Below are positions 8,500-44,978 of a stretch of 64,000 nt of DNA, in pieces (positions within the stretch are counted from its first letter, which is position 1; each line of letters begins with the position of its first letter). The translations under genes and the position numbers were made by a program. The DNA comes from Actinoplanes sp. L3-i22 (GTDB lineage: Bacteria > Actinomycetota > Actinomycetes > Mycobacteriales > Micromonosporaceae): contig NZ_AP024745.1 in the NCBI RefSeq assembly GCF_019704555.1, positions 3,976,501 to 4,040,500 on the forward strand, read 5' to 3'. The notes beneath the pieces are model-generated. The model was not told the origin of the DNA, searched no databases, and saw nothing but the letters and a program-made list of their open reading frames with translations.

Positions 8500-9989
8500 G
8501 CCCGATCATCGAAAGCGCCGACGTCGTCGTCATCGGCGGCGGCCCGGGTGGGTCCACCACCGCCACGCTGCTCGCCAAGCGCGGGCACCGGGTCGTGCTG
8601 CTGGAGAAGGAGACCTTCCCCCGCTACCAGATCGGCGAGTCGCTGCTGCCGTCCACGGTGCACGGCATCGGCCGGATCCTGGGCGTGACCGAGGAGCTGG
8701 AGAAGGCGTCCTTCATGGTCAAGCGGGGCGGCAGCTTCCGCTGGGGCACCAACCCGGTGCCGTGGAACTTCCTGTTCGCGGTGGCCCCCGAGCTGTCCGG
8801 CCCGACCTCGTACGCCTACCAGGTCGAGCGGATGAAGTTCGACGACATCCTGCTGCGCAACGCGGCGAAGAACGGCGTCGACGTACGGGAGAACAGCCCG
8901 GTCACCGAGGTCGTCAGCGACGACGAGCGGGTCCGCGGGGTGCGCTACACCGGCCCGGACGGCGTCGAGCACGAGATCCGCGCGACGTTCGTGGTGGACG
9001 CCTCCGGCAACCGCAGCCGGGTCCACCAGAACGTCGGCGGCGAGCGGCTCTACTCCGACTTCTTCCAGAACATCGCGCTGTTCGGCTACTTCGAGGGCGG
9101 CAAGCGGCTGCCCGCGCCGGACAGCGGCAACATCCTCTGCGCCGCCTTCGACGAGGGCTGGATGTGGTACATCCCGCTCTCCGACACGCTGACCAGCGTC
9201 GGCGCGGTGATCAGCCGGGAGCACGCGGCCAAGCTGCAGGGCGACCAGGAGCAGGCGCTGCTCGGCTTCGTCGACCGCTGCGAGATCGTCAAGGGCTTCC
9301 TGTCCGAGGCGACCCGGGTCACCGAGGGCACCTACGGCGAGATCCGCACCCGCAAGGACTACTCGTACACCAACTCGACGTTCCACCGGCCCGGCATGGT
9401 GCTGGTCGGCGACGCGGCCTGCTTCATCGACCCGGTCTTCTCCACCGGCGTGCACCTGGCCACCTACGCCGGTCTGCTCGCCGCCCGGTCGATCAACAGC
9501 GTGCTGGCCGGCGACGTCACCGAGGAGCGCGCGTTCGGCGAGTTCGAGGGCCGCTACCGCCGCGAGTACCGGGTCTTCTACGAGTTCCTCTCGGCGTTCT
9601 ACGACATGCAGAGCAACGAGGAGTCGTACTTCTGGAAGGCCCGCAAGGTCACCAACTTCAACGCCACCGACCTGGAGGCGTTCGTCAGCCTGGTCGGCGG
9701 CGTGCACTCCGGTGAGCAGGCCTTCACCAACGCCGACCAGCTGGTCGGCGACTTCCGGGAGTCGTCCGGCGCGCTCGCCGACGCGGTCGAGCGCACCGGA
9801 AGCATGGAGACCGAGACCGGCGACAAGATGCACCACCTCTTCGGTACGCCGGTGGTCCAGGAAGTGATGACCGAGATGAACAACGTGCAGGTGCGCGGCG
9901 TGCTCGGGGAAGCCGCGCGGGAGCTGCCGCTGCTGGCCGACGGCCTGGTCCCGTCCGCCGACGGCCTGGCCTGGAGGGAGACCGCGTGA
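8496..9989 (+). CDS. FAD-dependent halogenase, carrier-bound phenol type
   Basis: A 497-residue flavin-dependent halogenase. It has the dinucleotide fold ([11 protein letters not shown], residues 10-20), the catalytic-lysine region (FMVKRGG, Lys76), the halogenase tryptophan motif (GWMWYIPL, residues 221-228) and [18 protein letters not shown] (305-322). These match the CmlS/PltA side of the family, which acts on carrier-bound or phenolic substrates using FADH2, O2 and chloride. The TTG start at 8496 overlaps the carrier protein stop (TTGA) and follows GGAGGGG by five bases, removing the nine extra N-terminal codons of the open frame. Coupling to the aryl carrier gene suggests it chlorinates the carrier-bound DHB; chlorocatechelin-type siderophores are the closest precedent I know. 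A flavin reductase is not encoded nearby except possibly the flavoprotein at 41715. Confidence 0.88.
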   Translation: MSPIIESADVVVIGGGPGGSTTATLLAKRGHRVVLLEKETFPRYQIGESLLPSTVHGIGRILGVTEELEKASFMVKRGGSFRWGTNPVPWNFLFAVAPELSGPTSYAYQVERMKFDDILLRNAAKNGVDVRENSPVTEVVSDDERVRGVRYTGPDGVEHEIRATFVVDASGNRSRVHQNVGGERLYSDFFQNIALFGYFEGGKRLPAPDSGNILCAAFDEGWMWYIPLSDTLTSVGAVISREHAAKLQGDQEQALLGFVDRCEIVKGFLSEATRVTEGTYGEIRTRKDYSYTNSTFHRPGMVLVGDAACFIDPVFSTGVHLATYAGLLAARSINSVLAGDVTEERAFGEFEGRYRREYRVFYEFLSAFYDMQSNEESYFWKARKVTNFNATDLEAFVSLVGGVHSGEQAFTNADQLVGDFRESSGALADAVERTGSMETETGDKMHHLFGTPVVQEVMTEMNNVQVRGVLGEAARELPLLADGLVPSADGLAWRETA

Positions 9990-10207
9990 CGACCAACCCG
10001 TTCGAGGACGAGGACGGCCGGTACCTGGTGCTGGTCAACGACGAGCGCCAGCACTCGCTCTGGCCGGCGTTCGCCGACGTGCCGGCCGGCTGGACGGTCG
10101 CGTTCGGCGAGGACAGCCGGGCCGCCTGCTTCGATTACGTCGAGAAGAACTGGACCGACATGCGGCCCGCGTCGCTCGTCGCCCAGATGGACGCCGCAGC
10201 CGGCTGA
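9986..10207 (+). CDS. MbtH-like protein
   Basis: A 73-residue MbtH-family protein with the complete conserved core: [30 protein letters not shown] and the three tryptophans, ending NWTDMRP. These proteins bind NRPS adenylation domains and are needed for their solubility or activity. The GTG start overlaps the halogenase stop (GTGA). Position directly before the first NRPS gene fits that role for some or all of the seven A domains. Confidence 0.97.
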   Translation: MTTNPFEDEDGRYLVLVNDERQHSLWPAFADVPAGWTVAFGEDSRAACFDYVEKNWTDMRPASLVAQMDAAAG

Positions 10208-10227
10208 TCGCCGCCGCTCCACCCGTG

Positions 10228-10257
10228 GACCGCCGCGCCTTGCCGGGCGCGGCGGTC
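10228..10257 (+). other. strong hairpin between mbtH-like gene and NRPS1
   Basis: A perfect 12-bp inverted repeat (GACCGCCGCGCC / GGCGCGGCGGTC) with a six-base TTGCCG loop fills the only sizeable gap (79 bp) inside the operon. There is no T-run. It could be an attenuating terminator, an RNA-stability element or a processing site that sets different expression of the small upstream genes and the giant NRPS genes. Confidence 0.5.
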
Positions 10258-10286
10258 ACCACCCTGCACAAGTACGGAGTACGCCA

Positions 10287-37587
<27,301 letters not shown>

Positions 37588-37591
<4 letters not shown>

Positions 37592-39213
37592 CCCGCGGTG
37601 AGCTGCTGAGCTGGGCGGCCCGGCAGTCCCGGGCCGGATTGCTCGCGTCGTGGATCGGCGGGCTCGGCTACCAGGGTGGGCTGCTCGCCCTGCCGTGGGC
37701 GATGGGCCACGGCGTCGACGCGGTCCGCACCGGCGACCGGCCGGCCCTGCTGCTGTGGGCCGGCGCCACCCTGGCCGTCTCGGTCGCGCTGACCGGCGCC
37801 GAGTGGGCGATGCGCTGGTGGTCGACGCTCGCCGGGGTCCGCACCGGCAACGCGCTGCTGCTGCGCCTGGCCGGGCGGGTGCTCGGCTGGGACGCCGCGA
37901 CCGCGCACCGGTTCAGCTCCGGTGACCTGGTGGTCCGCGGCACCCGCGACGCCGAGCAGGTCACCGTCTGGCTGTCCACGGTGCCGTCGCTGGCCAGCGG
38001 AGTGCTCGGGATGATCACCGTGCTGGTCCTGATCGCCACGCTGGACCCGCTGCTCGCGGTGATCGGGCTGGCCGCGCTGCCGCTGCTGGTGCTGGTCAAC
38101 CTCTGGTACCCGCGCCGCTACGAGCGGGCCAACGAGCAGCTCTCCGCCGCGCACGGCGCCCGCGCCGATGCCGTCGAGGACCTGCTCTCGGCCAGCACCG
38201 CGGTCCGTGGCCTGGGCGGCGAGGCGGTGCTGATCGAGCGGCACCACGCGGCCAGCCGGACCGTCCGGGACCGCACCCTGGCGGTGGCCCGGGTCGCGGC
38301 CGGCTGGTCGGCGCACGCCCCGTTCGTCCCCTGGCTGGCGACCGCGGCCGGGGTCGCCGTCGGTGGTCTCGCGGTGCTCGACGGGCGGCTCTCGGTCGGC
38401 GGCCTGACCGTCTTCGCCGGCTGGATGGCGCTGCTCGGCCGGCAGGTGATGATGCTGACGCTGCGGTTCAGCCAGTTCGGCGACGCGTGGACGGCGGCCG
38501 GCCGGATCGCCGAGGTCCTCGAAGCGTCCCCGGAGCTGGTCGCCCCGGCGGATCCGAAGCCGGTGCCCGAGGGGTCGTTGCGGACCGCCGGGATCACCGT
38601 GCGCGACGGCTTCGCGCTGCCGGACCTCGCCGTCGCGCCCGGCGAGTTCGTCGCGGTGATGGGGCCGGTCGGCAGCGGCAAGTCCACGCTGCTGCGGCTG
38701 CTCGCCCGGCTCGCCGACCCGGCCACCGGCGCGGTCACGCTCGGCGGGACCGACCTGCGCGAACTGGACCTGGACCAGCTGCGCGGCGCGGTCACCCTGG
38801 TCGGGCAGCGGCCGCTGCTGCTGTCCGGGACGATCGCCGACAACCTGCGGCTGGGCCGGCCCGGGGTCACCGACGAGCGGATCCGCGAGGCCTGCCGGCA
38901 CGCCGCGATCCTCGCGCACGTCGAGTCGCTGCCCGCCGGGTTCGGCACCGAGCTCGGCGAACGCGGCGCGGGCGTCTCCGGTGGCCAGGCGCAGCGGCTC
39001 GCGCTCGCCCGCGGCCTGCTGCGCGACGCCCGGGTGCTGCTGCTCGACGACGTGACCTCGGCCGTCGACGCCGGCACCGAGCAACGCATCCTCGACGGCC
39101 TCCGTGCGCAGGGGTGCACGGTCGTCTTCGCCACCTCGCGCCCGGCGGTCGCCGCGCGCGCCGACCGGGTCATCCACCTGGGCGTGCACGACGGGGAGCT
39201 GGTCCATGGCTGA
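37588..39213 (+). CDS. ABC transporter half-subunit with degenerate nucleotide site
   Basis: A 541-residue membrane-plus-ATPase half-transporter of exporter fold. Hydrophobic helices occupy roughly residues 20-290 and the nucleotide domain follows: Walker [10 protein letters not shown], signature [14 protein letters not shown], Walker [13 protein letters not shown]. The catalytic glutamate after Walker B is Asp, and the H-loop histidine is absent (VFATSRPA), so its own ATP site is probably non-hydrolytic. GTG 37588 overlaps the NRPS2 stop (GTGA). It pairs with the next gene. Partners of this fold export peptides or, as in YbtPQ and IrtAB, import ferric siderophores; sequence alone does not settle the direction here. 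Confidence 0.9.
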
Positions 39214-40918
39214 CGTACGGATGCTGACCGAGGAGCCCGACCAGCGGCACGTGCTGCGCCGGTTCTGGCCGCACCTGCGCCGGCACCGGGCCGCGATGGC
39301 CGGTGCGGTCGCGGTGAATCTGCTGGCCACCCTGGCGCTGACGCTGGTGCCGGTGGCCGTCGGCCGGGCGGTCGACGCGGTGCTGGACAAAAACCGGCAA
39401 GGGCTTATCGCGTACGCCGCAATGGTCTTGATCCTGGTTGTCGCCCGCACGGTCCTGCTGCGGTGGTCGGAGCTGCTGCTGACCCGGGCCGGCGAGCGGG
39501 TCGTGCACGACCTGCGCGACCTGGTGGTGGAGCGGCTCGGCGGGACACCGTTGCGGTTCCTGGAGGCGCATCGCGGCGGTGACCTGCTGCAACGGGCGAC
39601 CGTCGAGATCGCCGAGCTGGCCACCTTCGTCCGCGGGCAGCTGCCCGACCTGATCTCGCTCGCCGGGTACGTGGTGTTCGCCACGGTCGTCCTGCTCACC
39701 TCGTCCTGGCAGCTGTTCCTGCTGCTGGTGCTGGTGTTCGCGCCGCCGATGTGGCTGTTGGCCCGGATCGTGCGGCGGGCCGCCGAGCGCGCCTACCCGG
39801 CCGAGGCCGCGGCCCGCTCGACGCTGACCGCGACGTTCTCGGAGAGCCTGCTGGCCCGGGAGCAGCTGCAGATCGACGGGGCGACCGGGACGTGGCTGGC
39901 CCGGCTGCGCGGGGACACCGAGGGGTACTACCGGCGGGCCCGGGCCGCGCAGGGGGCGGCGACCTGGATCGACGCCACCTGGGTGGTGCAGGGGTTCACC
40001 AGCGCGGCGCTGCTGGTCGCCGGTGGGATCCTCGCCGCGAACGGGCACGTCACGGTCGGTGTGGTGGTCACGTTCGTGCTGGCCAGCCGGGATCTGTTCA
40101 GTTCGGTCGACGATCTGACCCTGGTGGTCGGGGAGCTGCTGGAGACCCGGGTCGGGCTCGCGCGCCTGCTGGATCTGCTGGAGGCGACCCGGCCGGTTTC
40201 CACGCTGATCAAGGCTGATAAATCGGATGCACGCGGTCTGTCGGCCGACCGGGTCACCTACAGCTACGCCGCCGGGGAACCGGTCCTGCACGGCGTCACC
40301 GTCCACTTCGCGCCCGGCGAGCACGTCGGCCTGGCCGGCGAGACCGGCTCCGGCAAGACCACCCTGGCCAAGCTGCTCTGCGGCCTCTACCTGCCGGACT
40401 CCGGCACGGTCCGGCTCGGCGGCGTCGACCTGGCCGACCTGGACGCGGCCGACCTGCGCCAACGCCTGGTCCTGATCCCGCAGCAGGTGCACATGATCGC
40501 CGGCACGCTCGCCGACAACCTGGCCCTGACCCCGGGCGGCAAGACCCACGACGACTTCGCCGCGGCCGCCGGCGCGCTGGGGCTGGCCGGCTGGATCGAC
40601 GCGCTGCCGGCCGGCTTCGACACCGACCTGGGCCGGCGCGGCGAGCGCTTCTCGGCCGGGGAACGGCAGCTGGTCGGCCTGATCCGGGCCGCGATGACCG
40701 ACCCCGAGGTGCTGATCCTCGACGAGGCCACCGCCGACCTCGACCCGGGCACCGCCGAGCGGATCGAGCAGGCCCTGGCCCGGCTCCGGGACGGCCGCAC
40801 GGTCCTGGTCATCGCCCACCGCCCCGCCACCATCGCCCGCCTGCCCCGGGTGGTGCGACTGCACGCCGGTCGCCTGGCAACTCCCGGCCCGGAGAAAGAC
40901 GAGGAACCATGCCCCTGA
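39206..40918 (+). CDS. ABC transporter half-subunit with intact nucleotide site
   Basis: A 570-residue exporter-fold half-transporter. The membrane part is followed by Walker A GETGSGKTT, the signature-like FSAGERQLVGLIRA, Walker B VLILDEATADLD with the catalytic glutamate, and an H-loop histidine (VIAHRPAT). It therefore complements the degenerate subunit encoded just upstream, the usual asymmetry of heterodimers. ATG 39206 overlaps the upstream gene by eight bases and removes 34 spurious upstream codons. Substrate is likely the siderophore or its iron complex, from context. Confidence 0.92.
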   Translation: MADVRMLTEEPDQRHVLRRFWPHLRRHRAAMAGAVAVNLLATLALTLVPVAVGRAVDAVLDKNRQGLIAYAAMVLILVVARTVLLRWSELLLTRAGERVVHDLRDLVVERLGGTPLRFLEAHRGGDLLQRATVEIAELATFVRGQLPDLISLAGYVVFATVVLLTSSWQLFLLLVLVFAPPMWLLARIVRRAAERAYPAEAAARSTLTATFSESLLAREQLQIDGATGTWLARLRGDTEGYYRRARAAQGAATWIDATWVVQGFTSAALLVAGGILAANGHVTVGVVVTFVLASRDLFSSVDDLTLVVGELLETRVGLARLLDLLEATRPVSTLIKADKSDARGLSADRVTYSYAAGEPVLHGVTVHFAPGEHVGLAGETGSGKTTLAKLLCGLYLPDSGTVRLGGVDLADLDAADLRQRLVLIPQQVHMIAGTLADNLALTPGGKTHDDFAAAAGALGLAGWIDALPAGFDTDLGRRGERFSAGERQLVGLIRAAMTDPEVLILDEATADLDPGTAERIEQALARLRDGRTVLVIAHRPATIARLPRVVRLHAGRLATPGPEKDEEPCP

Positions 40919-41718
40919 TCGATATCGGCGGGGTCCGCCTGAACTACGACGAACGTGGCGCCGGCCCGGCGGTGCTGTTGCTGGCCGGCACCGGCGCCCG
41001 CGGCCGCACCTGGCACCTGCACCAGGTCCCGGCCCTGGTCAAGGCCGGTTTCCGGGTGGTCACGTTCGACACCCGGGGGATCGCGCCGTCGGACACCCCG
41101 CCGGTGGTGACCATGCCGGACCTGGTCGCGGACGCGGCCGGGCTGATCGAGCGGCTCGGACTCGGGCCGTGCCGGGTGGCCGGCTCGTCGATGGGCGCGC
41201 GGGTCGCCGCCGAGCTGTGCCTGCGCCGGCCCGAGCTGGTCGACCGGGCGGTGCTGATGGCGACGTTCGGCAGGCCGAGCGCGTTCCTGAGCGCGCTGAC
41301 CGCGGGGGAGCGGGCGCTGCGCGAGAGCGGGGCGAAGCTGCCGGAGGAGTACCTGGGCGCGGTGCGGGCGATGCTCAACCTGTCGCCGCGGACGCTCGCC
41401 GACGACCGGGTCGCGCAGGACTGGCTGGACATCTTCCGGCTGCCGGTGCCGGGGGAGCCGGACGGCGAGGCCAGCCGGCTGGAGGCCGAGTCGGAAGTGG
41501 ACCGGTTCACGGCGTACGCCGAAATCTCTGTTCCTTGTCTTGTCCTCGGCTTCGCCGACGACCTGATCGCCCCCGCCCGCGGTAATCGCGCCGTCGCGGC
41601 GGCCATCCCCGGTGCCCGGTACGCGGAGATCCCCGACGCCGGTCACTACGGCTATCTGGAGCAGCCCGAGCCGGTCAACGCCGAGCTCATCCGGTTCCTG
41701 ACAGAGGAGAAATCATGA
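40909..41718 (+). CDS. alpha/beta hydrolase, candidate release thioesterase or esterase
   Basis: A 269-residue alpha/beta hydrolase with nucleophile elbow GSSMG (Ser94), a downstream acid in GFADDLIAP and the histidine in DAGHYGYLEQPE. Oxyanion-region text is LAGTGARGRTW. It overlaps both neighbours by a few bases, so it is coupled inside the siderophore operon. NRPS2 has no thioesterase domain, so this enzyme is the best local candidate to free the peptide, like the free esterase proposed for coelichelin. Alternative roles are a proofreading type II thioesterase or hydrolysis of the ferric siderophore after uptake. Confidence 0.85.
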   Translation: MPLIDIGGVRLNYDERGAGPAVLLLAGTGARGRTWHLHQVPALVKAGFRVVTFDTRGIAPSDTPPVVTMPDLVADAAGLIERLGLGPCRVAGSSMGARVAAELCLRRPELVDRAVLMATFGRPSAFLSALTAGERALRESGAKLPEEYLGAVRAMLNLSPRTLADDRVAQDWLDIFRLPVPGEPDGEASRLEAESEVDRFTAYAEISVPCLVLGFADDLIAPARGNRAVAAAIPGARYAEIPDAGHYGYLEQPEPVNAELIRFLTEEKS

Positions 41719-42506
41719 TCACCGCCCGCGAGGTCGAACTGGTCTGGCACGACCTGACCCCCAGGCTGCTCGAGGTGGTCCGCACCGAGGCGGTCAGCCC
41801 GCGCATGCTGCGCGTCACCCTCGGCGGCGAGCAGCTCGACGGGTTCCGCTACGGCGCGCCGGACGACCACGTCAAGGTGTTCTTCCCGGAGCCGGGCGCC
41901 GAGCTGCCGGTGATGCCGACGCTCGGCGAGGACGGCCTGGAGCCGCCGCCGCCCGGCTCGCCGCTGCCGACGTTCCGCGACTACACGATCCGCTACCTGC
42001 GGCCCGAGCAGCGCGAACTCGACATCGACTTCGCGCTGCACGGGCACGGCCCGGGCGGGTCCTGGGCGGCGAAGGCGCAGCCCGGCGACCGGGTCGGCAT
42101 CCTCGGGCCGCGCGGCTCGACGGTGGTCCCGCTGACCTTCGACTGGTACCTGCTCGGCGCCGACGAGACCGCGCTGCCGGCCCTGGGCGCCTGGCTGGAG
42201 CAGCTGCCGGCCGGCGCGACCGTGCTCGCCTTCGCCGAGGTCGCCGACGCCGCCGAGCAGCAGCCGCTGGCCCGGCCGGCGACCTGGCTGCACCGCGACC
42301 GCGGGCAGTCCCTGCAGGCGGCGATCCTCGCGGCCGAGCTGCCCACCGGCGACGGCTACGTCTGGGTCGCCGGCGAGGCCACCGGGCTCAAGCCGATCCG
42401 CCGGCACATCCGGTCGCGGGGCCTGAACCGGGACTGGACCGAGATCGACGGCTACTGGAAGCGCGGCGTCGTGAACCTGGACCACCACGAGGACGAGAAT
42501 GAGTGA
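41715..42506 (+). CDS. siderophore-interacting FAD protein (ferric-siderophore reductase)
   Basis: A 263-residue protein of the SIP/ViuB family. The FAD-binding motif is RDYTIRYL, followed by HGHGPGGSWA, an NAD(P)H-domain with LLGADETALPAL, and the C-terminal WVAGEA...YWKRG. Such proteins reduce ferric siderophores in the cytoplasm to release iron. ATG 41715 overlaps the hydrolase stop and its end overlaps the antiporter start, so it is fully within the operon. Its position after the two ABC half-transporters recalls IrtAB, where this domain is fused to one transporter subunit. Confidence 0.93.
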   Translation: MITAREVELVWHDLTPRLLEVVRTEAVSPRMLRVTLGGEQLDGFRYGAPDDHVKVFFPEPGAELPVMPTLGEDGLEPPPPGSPLPTFRDYTIRYLRPEQRELDIDFALHGHGPGGSWAAKAQPGDRVGILGPRGSTVVPLTFDWYLLGADETALPALGAWLEQLPAGATVLAFAEVADAAEQQPLARPATWLHRDRGQSLQAAILAAELPTGDGYVWVAGEATGLKPIRRHIRSRGLNRDWTEIDGYWKRGVVNLDHHEDENE

Positions 42507-43806
42507 GTCACTGCCCGGCCTGGACCCGCACGTGCTGCTGGTCTTCCTGCTGCAGGTGTCGCTGCTGCTGCTGATCGCGTTCGCGCTGGGCCGGCTCGCG
42601 GTCCGGATCGGGCTGCCCGCGCTGGTCGGTGAGCTGCTCACCGGGGTCCTGCTCGGGCCCTCGCTGCTCGGCGCGCTGACCCCGGAGCTGTTCTCCTGGG
42701 TGCTGCCGAACGACGCGGACCAGTTGCACCTGGTCGACGCGGTCGGCCAGATCGGCGTGCTGCTGCTGGTCGGCGTCACCGGCATCCAGCTCGACGGGCG
42801 GATGCTGCGCAAACGCGGCTCGACCGGGCTCAAGGTCAGCCTCGCCGGGCTGCTGCTGCCGCTCGCGCTCGGCATCGGCGCCGGCTTCCTGGTGCCCGCC
42901 GCGCTGCTCGCCGACGGCAGCGACCGCGGCGTGTTCGCGCTGTTCCTGGGCGTCGCGATGTGCGTCACGGCGATCCCGGTGATCGCCAAGATCCTGGCCG
43001 ACATGGGTCTGCTGCACCGCGACATCGGCCAGCTGACCCTGGCGGCCGGCACGGTCGACGACGCCGTCGGCTGGTTCCTGCTGTCGGTGGTCTCGGCCGC
43101 GGCCACCACCGGGGTACGCGCCGGCACCGTCTCGATGTCGGTGCTGTACCTGGTCCTGTTCGTCGCCGCCGCGTTCCTGCTCGGCCGCCCGGCCGTGCGC
43201 TGGGTGATGCGGCGCGTGCACGGCGGCCCGCGGGTCACCGTCGCCGTGGTGGTGATGCTGCTCGGCGCGGCCGTGACGCAGTCGATGAGGATGGAGGCGA
43301 TGTTCGGCGCCTTCATCGCCGGCATCCTGATCGGCCAGGCCCGCGACGACGAGGGCATCCTCTGGCGGGACCTCACGCCGCTGCGCACCGTGGTGCTCAG
43401 CGTGCTCGCGCCGATCTTCATGGCCACCGCCGGCCTACGGATGGACCTGACCGCGCTGGCCGACCCGAAGGTGCTGCTCGCCGGGTTCGCCCTGCTGCTG
43501 GTGGCGATCGTCGGCAAGTTCGCCGGGGCGTACCTCGGCGCCCGGGCCAGCCGCCTCTCGCACTGGGAGGGGATCGCGCTCGGCGCCGGGATGAACGCGC
43601 GCGGCGTCGTCGAGGTGGTGGTCGCCACCACCGGCCTGCGGCTGGGCGTGCTGACCATCGCGACGTACACGATCGTGGTGCTGATCGCCGTGGTCACCTC
43701 GGTGATGGGCCCGCCGATCCTGCGCCTGGCCATGTCCCGGATCGAACCGACCCCCGACGAGCGGGACCGTGAGCTCGTGCTGGCCGGAACGGCGGTGCGC
43801 CGATGA
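42499..43806 (+). CDS. CPA2-type cation/proton antiporter
   Basis: A 435-residue polytopic protein of the monovalent cation/proton antiporter-2 family with about twelve hydrophobic segments. It shows an N-terminal GLPALVGELLTGVLLGPSLL segment, the paired acidic core TVDDAVGWFLLS, and a late GMNARGVVEVVVA segment. It is translationally coupled on both sides within the siderophore operon. Antiporters of this kind are not standard siderophore genes; a function in product efflux, in ion balance during export, or simply in iron-starvation physiology is inference. Confidence 0.88.
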   Translation: MSESLPGLDPHVLLVFLLQVSLLLLIAFALGRLAVRIGLPALVGELLTGVLLGPSLLGALTPELFSWVLPNDADQLHLVDAVGQIGVLLLVGVTGIQLDGRMLRKRGSTGLKVSLAGLLLPLALGIGAGFLVPAALLADGSDRGVFALFLGVAMCVTAIPVIAKILADMGLLHRDIGQLTLAAGTVDDAVGWFLLSVVSAAATTGVRAGTVSMSVLYLVLFVAAAFLLGRPAVRWVMRRVHGGPRVTVAVVVMLLGAAVTQSMRMEAMFGAFIAGILIGQARDDEGILWRDLTPLRTVVLSVLAPIFMATAGLRMDLTALADPKVLLAGFALLLVAIVGKFAGAYLGARASRLSHWEGIALGAGMNARGVVEVVVATTGLRLGVLTIATYTIVVLIAVVTSVMGPPILRLAMSRIEPTPDERDRELVLAGTAVRR

Positions 43807-44978
43807 CCGCCGTCTCCACCGCCACCACCGGCGCCGAGCTGCTCGCCGGCTACCAGCCCGGGGAGTCCTCGCTGTTCGCGTCGCCGCGGGGCACGCTGCT
43901 CGCCGAGGGCACCTGGTTCGCGGTGCCGCCGTCCGGCCGTCCGGACGGCCACGCCGACCTGGCCCGCCGGGTCGAGGCGGTGCTCGGCGTGGCCGAGGCG
44001 GCCGGGCACGAGGTGCGGACCGTGGTCGGCGCCGTGCCGTTCGCCCCGGGCGCCGACGCCCGCCTGATCGTTCCGCAGCGGCTGCGCCGCGGTGGCGCCC
44101 CGGTGGCCGCTGATCATCGGCGGTCGGCGCTCGGCATCGCCGGGCTGCGGCCGGTGCCGACGCCGGAGGGCTACCGCGCGTCGGTGGCCCGGGCGGTCGC
44201 CGAGATCCGGGCCGGGCAGTACACCAAGGTCGTGCTGGCCCGTTCGCTGCACGCCGAGGTGACCGGTTTCGATCCGGCGCCGGTGGTCCGCGCGCTGGCC
44301 GGCCGGGACCCGGGCGGCTACACCTTCGCCGTCGACCTGGGCGCTGGGCGCACGCTCTTCGGGGCCAGTCCGGAGCTGCTGGTGGCCCGGCACGGGCGGA
44401 CCGTGACCGCCAATCCGCTGGCCGGTTCGGCGGCCCGCAGCGCGGACCCGGCCGAGGACCGGCGCCGGGCCGCGGCGCTGCTCGCCTCGGCCAAGGACCG
44501 CCACGAGCACGCCGTGGTCAGCGAGCAGGTGGCCTCGGTGCTGCGCACCTACTGCACGGACCTGGACGTGCCGGCCGAGCCGTCGCTGGTCGCGACGGCC
44601 ACCATGTGGCACCTGTCCACGCTGGTCACCGGGGAGATCGCCGACCCGGCGGTCTCCGCGCTGGAACTGGCGACCGCGCTGCACCCGACGCCGGCGGTCT
44701 GCGGCACGCCGACCCCGGCCGCGCGCGCCGCGATCGGCCGGCTGGAGGAGTTCGACCGGGGCTTCTACACCGGGATGGTCGGCTGGGTGGACGCGTCCGG
44801 CGACGGCGAGTGGGCGGTCACCATCCGCTGCGCGACCGCCTCGCCCGAGGGCCTGGACATCTACGCGGGCGCCGGCGTGGTCGGCGACTCGGATCCGCGG
44901 GCCGAGCTCGCCGAGACCACCGCCAAGCTCGGCACCATGCTCACCGCGCTGGGAGTGGAGAACGCCGATGTGGCCTGA
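43803..44978 (+). CDS. isochorismate synthase (DhbC/EntC type)
   Basis: A 391-residue chorismate-utilising enzyme. Motifs include [57 protein letters not shown] and the metal-binding [16 protein letters not shown]. It converts chorismate to isochorismate, the first step of 2,3-dihydroxybenzoate (DHB) synthesis. It overlaps the antiporter stop (ATGA) and the DHB ligase start. No isochorismatase or 2,3-dihydro-DHB dehydrogenase is in the window, so the next two steps must be encoded elsewhere. A salicylate synthase is less likely because the adjacent ligase has DHB-type pocket residues. Confidence 0.93.
   Translation: MTAVSTATTGAELLAGYQPGESSLFASPRGTLLAEGTWFAVPPSGRPDGHADLARRVEAVLGVAEAAGHEVRTVVGAVPFAPGADARLIVPQRLRRGGAPVAADHRRSALGIAGLRPVPTPEGYRASVARAVAEIRAGQYTKVVLARSLHAEVTGFDPAPVVRALAGRDPGGYTFAVDLGAGRTLFGASPELLVARHGRTVTANPLAGSAARSADPAEDRRRAAALLASAKDRHEHAVVSEQVASVLRTYCTDLDVPAEPSLVATATMWHLSTLVTGEIADPAVSALELATALHPTPAVCGTPTPAARAAIGRLEEFDRGFYTGMVGWVDASGDGEWAVTIRCATASPEGLDIYAGAGVVGDSDPRAELAETTAKLGTMLTALGVENADVA

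Noticed and set aside
41652..44684. 1010-codon minus-strand frame
   Set aside because: Shadow of the reductase, antiporter and isochorismate synthase genes.
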